Below are positions 1 through 5,270 of a stretch of DNA of 5,270 nucleotides, piece after piece. Source of the stretch: an uncultured Dysgonomonas sp. (GTDB taxonomy: Bacteria > Bacteroidota > Bacteroidia > Bacteroidales > Dysgonomonadaceae); contig CALKIV010000100.1 in NCBI GenBank assembly GCA_937995835.1, positions 1 through 5,270 of the forward strand, read 5' to 3'. Made by a program: the position numbers and the translations under genes. The notes beneath the pieces were generated by a model that worked only from the letters and a program-made list of their open reading frames with translations, did no database searches and had not been told where the DNA came from. Each line of letters starts with the position of its first letter. The first letter of the stretch is position 1.

Positions 1-1397
1 ATGACGAAACATTCAATTCGGGGGTAAGGGACACCCAGTTGGAATCACCAGATCTGAGTAAGTTGTCTGTCAAGGACATAATTGTTGAAGGAAAGGAAAA
101 GCTTTTCATCGAGTGGCCTGTGGTGTACGGTGCGGGAGGATATACGTTTTCGCTGTATATTGTTAATGATCCAGAAAATCCAATAGTAGTAGGAGAAGGT
201 GACCAAGTTGTAGATGGTTGCTCCGTAACTCGCGAAAAATTGGAAGATACCAAATATGAGGTTGTTGTGCAAACTCTGGGAAATGAGAAAGACAATAATA
301 AAGGAGCCTTAAGTGCCACCAAAGGTCAATTTAATACTTTTGTGCCTACAGTGGCTATCATTCCTGACGGAGCAGACTTGGCTGAATGGTTCGCCGAAAA
401 TCCGGTGAAGAAAAGCGATACCGAGCAAGGTTATGAACTAGTTGCTGGGGGAAGCTATACTCTGAATGGCACAGTTGATCTAGGTGGTCACTGGTTGACA
501 CTTCATGGAACAAAGGGTGACAACCCTAAGATTACTTATGGTGAAGAAGGTAAATTGAGCACTTGGGGTGGCTTGAAATTGAAATATATTGATTTCGACT
601 GTTCAGCAATCCCAGCAGGGAAAACAGGTGGAGCTCTTTTAACTTTAGGTGATACACCTAATGATTCCATAAAGGGAGAAGGAGATCACTATTTTATCGA
701 AAATGAAATAGGTATACAAGGCTGTGAAGTGACAGGTATTAATCAGCATTTAGTTTATGATAATAAAGTTAAATACTGTGCGAAACGTTTCCGTATTCAA
801 AATAGTGTGATAAATATTAATTCTAAAAAAGAAACAATCTTCTTTGAAGGTGGTTTTGCAAATGAAATTTATCTAATTCAGAATACTTTTAATGGTTTAG
901 TAGAATCATCAAGCTATTTGGTGAAATATAACAACAGTGGACGTCCTGCGCGTGCAGGTCTGACAGGAGGTCTTACTATAAATAATAACACCTTCTACAA
1001 CGTAGTGAAAAACGGTAAGATGGGTAACTATAGCGGAATGGATCATGCTAGTGCAAGCTTTACTATGGGAGAAAATATCTTTGTTGATTGTAGTAGTGGA
1101 CTAGCAGCTAGACATTTCTTGCCTGGTGGTAATGTACGCAATAATGCACTATCATTTGGAATTAATAGCTATTTGTTTGATGGCAAATATGTACCTGGTG
1201 AGGCTTCATATGATACTAGTGGGAAGATAGTAGGTGCTGCCTGTTATGATAAAGAGAAGCCTAGTGATACTGAATGTGCAGACCAAACTGCTAATCCTCA
1301 ATTCAGAGACCCAGCTAAGGGAGACTTTACAGTGCGAGGGGCAGAGCATTTGACTAACAGACTAGGAGACCCACGTTGGCTACCAGCTGTAGAATAA
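1..1397 (+). CDS. DUF4957/DUF5123-type beta-helix protein, 3' part (5' end outside window)
   Basis: The reading frame is open from the left edge (first full codon at 3) to TAA at 1395-1397, giving 464 visible residues. The start and any signal peptide lie upstream. The first residues, DETFNSGVRDTQLESP, lead into a fibronectin-III-like domain at about residues 13-112 (IEWPVVYGAGGYTFSL). From about residue 115 a DUF4957-like region begins (TVAIIPDGADLAEWF, then SYTLNGTVDLGGHWLTL). Residues 190-385 show recurring short beta-strand and Asn motifs (IQNSVINI, IQNTFNGL, INNNTFYNV, MGENIFVDC), as in right-handed parallel beta-helices related to pectate lyases. The tail (FRDPAKGDFTVRGAEHL, then GDPRWLP) matches the usual DUF5123 ending. 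Relatives are exported or surface-anchored proteins in Bacteroidota PULs, often with pectin enzymes. No catalytic residues can be assigned, so glycan binding is as likely as lyase activity. It lies 29 bases before susC and is probably cotranscribed. The family call is from recognition of these motifs, without a domain search. Confidence 0.82.
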   Translation, partial: DETFNSGVRDTQLESPDLSKLSVKDIIVEGKEKLFIEWPVVYGAGGYTFSLYIVNDPENPIVVGEGDQVVDGCSVTREKLEDTKYEVVVQTLGNEKDNNKGALSATKGQFNTFVPTVAIIPDGADLAEWFAENPVKKSDTEQGYELVAGGSYTLNGTVDLGGHWLTLHGTKGDNPKITYGEEGKLSTWGGLKLKYIDFDCSAIPAGKTGGALLTLGDTPNDSIKGEGDHYFIENEIGIQGCEVTGINQHLVYDNKVKYCAKRFRIQNSVININSKKETIFFEGGFANEIYLIQNTFNGLVESSSYLVKYNNSGRPARAGLTGGLTINNNTFYNVVKNGKMGNYSGMDHASASFTMGENIFVDCSSGLAARHFLPGGNVRNNALSFGINSYLFDGKYVPGEASYDTSGKIVGAACYDKEKPSDTECADQTANPQFRDPAKGDFTVRGAEHLTNRLGDPRWLPAVE

Positions 1398-1426
1398 CCT
1401 TTATAAACTATCTACGAATTAAAAAC

Positions 1427-3781
1427 ATGAAAATGAAATATAAAATATCAAGTTTTTGCTTGAGCATTCTGATGACCTTTATGATCGTTCTTTCTGCTCA
1501 GGCTCAGAACTCACAGACTTTTAGTGGTGTAGTTGTTGATGAAAAGAATGAACCCGTTATTGGAGCTTCTATCAAAGTTGTGGGTACGGGTACAGGAACT
1601 ATCACAGATCTGGATGGGAAATTCACCTTGTCAGTGCCAGCAAAAGGTAAAGTGGAAATCTCTTATTTGGGATATTCTTCACAAGTTGTTTCAGATTTAT
1701 CTCAAAAGGAGATTGTACTGAAAGAAGATGCTTTGATGCTCGAAGAAACCGTTGTAGTAGGTTATGGTGTGCAAAAGAAGTCTCACCTCACAGGAGCAAT
1801 CTCAACAGTTGCCTTAGATGATGTGAAAGACTTGGCGGCAACTGATCTAGGTTCGTCGTTGCGAGGGTTAGTGTCAGGTGTTAGTATCAGTGGAGGAGAA
1901 GGACGTCCGGGCGAAAAGTCTAGGATTGTCATTCGTGGATCGGATGTATCGTCTTCTTTTTCTCGATCAGATGCTAACGCAAGTCCTTTGTATGTAATTG
2001 ATGGTTTCATTTCTACCGAAACAGAGTTTAATAATCTGGAGCCTACTATGGTGGAAAATATTTCTATCCTGAAAGATGGTGCGGCTGCTGTATATGGAGT
2101 GCGTGCAGGGAATGGTGCTGTGATTGTAACGACCAAGCGTGGAGTTGTTGGAAAACCAAAAGTTTCGTATAGTGGACAGTTTGGTGTGGCTGATGCAGTA
2201 TCTACACCGAAGATGTTGAGCGCATATGACTACGGTAAAATCTGGAATGGAGCTCGTGCTGCCACATTTGATCAACAGCAAGATGCAACAATTATGAGAG
2301 ATCTGTTTCAGGCAGACGAATTGGAAATGATGAAAGGTCTTAACTATGATCTTTTGGATCAAGAATGGAAAGCCGCATTCACTCAAAAGCATAGCGTGAA
2401 CATTAATGGAGGAACAGAGAACGCAACTTATTTTGCAGGTATTGCTTATAACTCGCAAGATGGAAATCTTGGAAAAATAAAATATGATCGTTGGAATTAT
2501 CGTGCAGGAGTAGATGTGAAGCTGAACAAATGGCTAAAAACTTCTTTGCAAATTTCAGGAGACTATGGTGAGAACAGAAAGGCTTATAATAAGGTAGGAG
2601 GTTCGTCTCCCGATCTTGATTACAATACTTTGCTTACTCGTCCTCGTTATATTCCAGACTATATTGGTGGGCGTCCTATCGCTGCTTATGGACCGACGAA
2701 TTCTGAAAAACCAGTGCATGGCTCGCAAGACTATCACTATGGAGTGGTGCAAAATTCAGACAACCATACGGAAACAATGAACCAAAATATGTTCATTAAT
2801 TCAGCTATAGAATATGATTTAGGATGGAATGAGATCACTAAAGGCTTGAAATTGAAATTTACTTATTCGAAGAGTATTTCAACGAATAAGAGTAATGAGA
2901 AGGGAACTAAATATGTCCTTTCAAAAATGCTTGATAGAACAGGTAGCGGAAAACATCTATATACAGGAGGTACTGAAATACAAAATGAAGACAGTAACTT
3001 TGGTATAGTAAATATTGATAATGGTAATCAATTGGTACGTCGATTCGATCGTTCAGATAGATATCAGATGAGCTTTATGGCCACTTATCAACGTACCTTT
3101 GGAGATCATGATGTTAGTGGATTGTTTGGTATAGAGAAGTCTGAAAGTGAATTGGAAGACTCTGAAGCAGCTAAAGCAGACCCTTATTCTTTTACCAATG
3201 GTCAGTCTAATGGAGCATTTGGAGATCCTAATGGTATTTTCTCTCGAACAGAATCTGGTAACTTATCATACATCGGTAGAGTAAATTATGCTTATATGAA
3301 TAAGTATTTGGTAGAGTTTTTGATTCGTTCAGATGCTTCAACCAAGTTTGCTCCTAGTAACTATTGGGGAGTATTTCCTTCTCTGTCTTTGGGATGGACA
3401 ATGTCAGAAGAAAAATGGTTTAGAGAGTCATTGAAAGGAATAAATCACATGAAACTTCGTGGGTCGATAGGGCTTATGGGGAGAGACAATATCGCGGCAT
3501 GGCAATGGAGAAGACACTATTCACTACAAGCTGATAAGGGACCTATCTTTGGTGGCATTGATTCTAACTCAGGCTCCACAATTGGTATCCCTAACGACGA
3601 CATAAATCCTAATGCACATTGGGATAAGAGTTATAAGATGAATGTAGGTGTGGATTTTGCAGTCTTACAAAACAGGTTAAGCGCAACTCTAGAGGGATAT
3701 GTATTCTGGGATAGAGATGTTTTTGCTCAACGTTCGGGCTCGCAAGTACCGAGTACTGTAGGAGCTAGAGCAACGGATTAA
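1427..3781 (+). CDS. SusC-like TonB-linked outer-membrane transporter, N-terminal 784 residues, cut short by an in-frame stop
   Basis: SusC/RagA-family porins import SusD-captured oligosaccharides across the outer membrane using TonB energy. The chosen start is ATG 1427 (a second ATG is at 1433). It gives a signal peptide with Lys-rich N-end, hydrophobic core and AQA|Q cleavage near residue 26. Residues 31-100 form a carboxypeptidase-D regulatory-like domain (FSGVVVDEKNEPVIGASIKV, TDLDGKFTLSV, ISYLGY). A TonB-box-like EETVVVGYG follows at 106-114. The plug covers about 119-240, with SPLYVIDGF (186-194), ISILKDGAAAVYG (212-224) and GNGAVIVTTKRG (228-239). The barrel starts near 245. No STN domain is present, so it is not the type that signals directly to an anti-sigma factor. 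The product ends at TAA 3779-3781, just after the conserved SGSQVPSTVGA motif. The full gene would be 1427-4738, 1103 codons plus stop, a normal SusC length. A protein ending here lacks the last barrel strands and the C-terminal assembly signal and is unlikely to work. Confidence 0.93.
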   Translation: MKMKYKISSFCLSILMTFMIVLSAQAQNSQTFSGVVVDEKNEPVIGASIKVVGTGTGTITDLDGKFTLSVPAKGKVEISYLGYSSQVVSDLSQKEIVLKEDALMLEETVVVGYGVQKKSHLTGAISTVALDDVKDLAATDLGSSLRGLVSGVSISGGEGRPGEKSRIVIRGSDVSSSFSRSDANASPLYVIDGFISTETEFNNLEPTMVENISILKDGAAAVYGVRAGNGAVIVTTKRGVVGKPKVSYSGQFGVADAVSTPKMLSAYDYGKIWNGARAATFDQQQDATIMRDLFQADELEMMKGLNYDLLDQEWKAAFTQKHSVNINGGTENATYFAGIAYNSQDGNLGKIKYDRWNYRAGVDVKLNKWLKTSLQISGDYGENRKAYNKVGGSSPDLDYNTLLTRPRYIPDYIGGRPIAAYGPTNSEKPVHGSQDYHYGVVQNSDNHTETMNQNMFINSAIEYDLGWNEITKGLKLKFTYSKSISTNKSNEKGTKYVLSKMLDRTGSGKHLYTGGTEIQNEDSNFGIVNIDNGNQLVRRFDRSDRYQMSFMATYQRTFGDHDVSGLFGIEKSESELEDSEAAKADPYSFTNGQSNGAFGDPNGIFSRTESGNLSYIGRVNYAYMNKYLVEFLIRSDASTKFAPSNYWGVFPSLSLGWTMSEEKWFRESLKGINHMKLRGSIGLMGRDNIAAWQWRRHYSLQADKGPIFGGIDSNSGSTIGIPNDDINPNAHWDKSYKMNVGVDFAVLQNRLSATLEGYVFWDRDVFAQRSGSQVPSTVGARATD
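3779..3781 (+). other. Premature in-frame TAA in the susC-like gene
   Basis: Codon 785 counted from ATG 1427 is TAA. The flanking frame reads QVPSTVGARATD, stop, NHGKGNIYGGELSINW, which is a normal SusC barrel segment; many family members have VGA, about five residues, then N-(Y/H/S)-G-K. Spacing is therefore preserved and only this codon is out of place. A single substitution from a sense codon (for example GAA, giving D-E-N) would explain it. TAA is also the natural end of the upstream gene and of the susC frame itself, so TAA is not reassigned here. A sequencing or assembly error cannot be excluded. Confidence 0.85.
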
Positions 3782-4738
3782 AACCATGGTAAGGGGAATA
3801 TCTATGGGGGAGAGCTGTCTATCAATTGGGGGGCCACGATTGGTAAAGACTTTAAAAACAGCACAGGTGTAAATACTGATTATCAGGATAACAAAGTATT
3901 GAAAATGCATTGGCCAGATATGATTGAGATTGATGGATTGCATCCGGGAGGAAGAAAAGATACAGGTACGTGGGGATTAGAAGCTATGGGAATGTTTCGT
4001 AGTTATCAAGATATCGAAGAATACTTTGATAGATACAATATAACAAACTATCTAGGTTTATCTAAGAGTCAAGTATATCCGGGGATGTTGATTTACAAAG
4101 ATGTTCGTGGAAAACAAAATCCTGATGGATCATGGAATGCACCTGATGGAGTAGTAGATCTAAAAGATGATAAAGTAAAAATATCTAATCGTAGCAACCC
4201 TTATGGATTGGCTGTAAACCTGAAAGCAGAATATAAAGCACTTTCGTTTTCGGCTCAAATTAGTGCCAACTGGGGAGGATATGGTTTTGTGCCAACGTAT
4301 GCACGCTCGGCAGGACATTCAAGAACTTCAGGGGTTAGTGCAAGAGATGCTTTAAGTTTCATTAATATGCCATCTTTCTGGGCAAATGATATGTTTGTTT
4401 ACGAAGAGGTAAGAGATGAAAATGGTAATGTACTTGTGGAGCAAAACTTGAATGCTCAATATCCTAACCTATCTTATGATATAAATAAACATGCATCCAC
4501 GTTCTGGAAAGTGAGTAGTGCTAGAGTGGCCTTGCGTAACTTGACAATAGCCTATGCATTACCAAAACAATTGATAAACAAAGTTGGAATAGAAAGCTGT
4601 AGGTTGAACTTTACAGGACAAAATCTATTGAGTTTCTACAATCCTTATCCAGACAACTTTATGGATCCTATGTCTGGTGAGTATGGAAGTTATCCTACTT
4701 TGAGAAGATTTACACTAGGACTAAATGTGTCATTCTAA
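3782..4738 (+). pseudogene. C-terminal part of the interrupted SusC-like transporter (318 codons plus stop)
   Basis: The same frame as the upstream part continues without a break directly after the TAA and reads NHGKGNIYGGELSINW, GATIGKDFKNSTGVNT, then DNKVLK. It contains SusC landmarks: a periplasmic-turn/loop region near GGRKDTGTWGLEAMGMF, a PGMLIYKDVRG segment followed by an Asp/Gly-rich loop (about 885-917), SNPYGLAVNLKAEY, FWKVSSARVALRNLTIAYALP, GQNLLSFYNPY, and the ending LRRFTLGLNVSF, whose final Phe fits a barrel-assembly signal. There is no further stop or frameshift in the 318 codons, suggesting very recent loss. The first in-frame restart candidates (TTG 3899, ATG 3905) lack a signal peptide and fall inside a barrel strand region, so independent function is very unlikely. 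It is listed as a gene remnant unless the TAA proves to be an error. Confidence 0.85.
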
Positions 4739-4742
4739 AAAA

Positions 4743-5270
4743 ATGAAAATAATGATGAAAAATAATATACTAAAATTCGGTATTGCTTTATCGGCAACTC
4801 TATTTGCTTTCTCTAGCTGTAGCGATCAGTTTTTGAAAGATAAAGATAACTATAAGCAAACTACTGATGCCATTTATAGCGATTACGAAGGAGCTAAGGG
4901 GCGTATTGATAACATATATATGTTATTGCTTCCTTCTGCCAATACAGGAGTGTCATATCAATATCCTAGTTCGGGCCAGACAGATGATATGTCTAAGGCT
5001 ACAGAAGAATATGGAGGATTATCTTGGTTAGTAGACTCTGAAAAAAAAATAACGAATAATGATGTTGCTGATTTCTTCTATAATGAGGCTAAAGCAAATA
5101 ATAATCCTTATGGATTTATCAGAAACTGTAATGATGCTATTGCTGGAATAACAGCAGGGAGTTTACCTGAGAATCAAAAAAATGAATTGCGAGGACAAGC
5201 ATATTTCTTTAGAGCTTGGGCATATTATCGTCTAGTAAAAGTTTATGGAGGAGTGCCTCTAGTGGATAAG
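4743..5270 (+). CDS. SusD/RagB-like surface glycan-binding lipoprotein, N-terminal 176 residues (3' end outside window)
   Basis: SusD-family lipoproteins sit on the outside of the outer membrane, bind glycans and form a hinged lid on their SusC partner. ATG 4743 opens a frame that stays open to the right edge (other in-frame ATGs are at 4752 and 4755). The product begins MKIMMKNNILKFGIALSATL, a lipoprotein signal peptide, and reaches the lipidated Cys at residue 26 (FAFSSC, followed by SDQFL). The C-S-D-x-F-L start of the mature protein is typical of SusD proteins. Residues 149-175 carry the classic N-terminal SusD helix motif (LRGQAYFFRAWAYYRLVKVYGG, in two halves around Trp159, then VPLVD). 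Full-length relatives are roughly 500-650 residues, so about two thirds is missing to the right. The start is only 4 bases after the susC stop, which implies cotranscription and probably translational coupling; the early stop in susC could therefore lower its expression by polarity. Confidence 0.95.
   Translation, partial: MKIMMKNNILKFGIALSATLFAFSSCSDQFLKDKDNYKQTTDAIYSDYEGAKGRIDNIYMLLLPSANTGVSYQYPSSGQTDDMSKATEEYGGLSWLVDSEKKITNNDVADFFYNEAKANNNPYGFIRNCNDAIAGITAGSLPENQKNELRGQAYFFRAWAYYRLVKVYGGVPLVDK

Noticed and set aside
1..27. ATG at position 1 as a gene start.
   Set aside because: It reads only eight codons before TAA at 25-27 and is in a different frame from the real gene.
39..41. TTG at 39 as the start of the first gene.
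   Set aside because: The frame is open back to the left edge and the residues before it (DETFNSGVRDTQ) fit the family's domain start; there is no signal peptide after TTG 39. The gene begins outside the window.
1376..1378. TTG at 1376 as the start of the susC-like gene.
   Set aside because: It overlaps the end of the upstream gene and puts 17 non-signal residues before a good signal peptide that begins at ATG 1427.
1398..1426. A promoter or terminator in the gap before susC.
   Set aside because: The 29 bases contain no stable inverted repeat with a T run, and no TAnnTTTG-type Bacteroidota -7 element with a TTTG -33 partner; cotranscription fits better.
1783..2752. Antisense open frames opposite the susC-like gene (also at 45-272 and 3689-3943).
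   Set aside because: They lie fully opposite well-recognised coding sequence and their translations resemble no known family; they are shadows of the real genes.
3779..3781. Recoded stop codon (alternative genetic code or programmed readthrough).
   Set aside because: Two other genes in the window end naturally at TAA, and I see no special structure around this codon; nothing supports reassignment or readthrough.
3770..3800. A frameshift as the cause of the break in susC.
   Set aside because: The frame is the same on both sides and the spacing between conserved motifs is normal; shifting the frame here gives no SusC-like sequence. A substitution to TAA is simpler.
3786..3872. ATG right after the premature stop as a small gene or restart.
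   Set aside because: It is out of frame with susC and encodes only 28 residues with no recognisable character before TAA.

Overview
The window is a piece of a Bacteroidota genome, most likely Bacteroides, Phocaeicola, Prevotella or a close relative. It carries an adjacent SusC-like and SusD-like pair, which is the hallmark of polysaccharide utilization loci (PULs) in that phylum. The starts fit this: A-rich leaders directly precede the ATGs and there is no Shine-Dalgarno sequence. The species cannot be named from the sequence alone. All genes are on the + strand, are tightly spaced and probably form one operon.

Layout: (1) positions 1-1397 hold the 3' part of a gene for a DUF4957/DUF5123-type protein. 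It has a fibronectin-III-like N-terminal domain followed by a parallel-beta-helix-like region, and its start lies left of the window. (2) After a 29-base gap comes a SusC-like TonB-dependent outer-membrane transporter (1427-4738). It has a signal peptide, a carboxypeptidase-D-like N-terminal extension, a plug and a barrel. (3) Four bases later a SusD-like surface lipoprotein begins (4743) and runs off the right edge. Only its signal peptide, lipobox and N-terminal SusD domain are visible.

In an intact locus the SusD lipoprotein would cap the SusC barrel and deliver oligosaccharides to it for TonB-driven import. The upstream beta-helix protein would probably contribute glycan binding or processing at the surface. 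Relatives of that protein are often found in pectin-related PULs, so a pectic substrate is a reasonable but unproven guess.

The most notable observation is that the susC-like gene is broken by an in-frame TAA at 3779-3781 (codon 785 of 1103). Typical SusC sequence continues in the same reading frame right up to the stop and immediately after it, to a normal C-terminal Phe. This is a clean nonsense substitution, with no net frameshift and no insertion. It is either a very recent inactivation of the transporter or a base-calling error. I see no RNA genes, CRISPR array, mobile element, terminator or convincing promoter, and no clear sign of a wholly new system.
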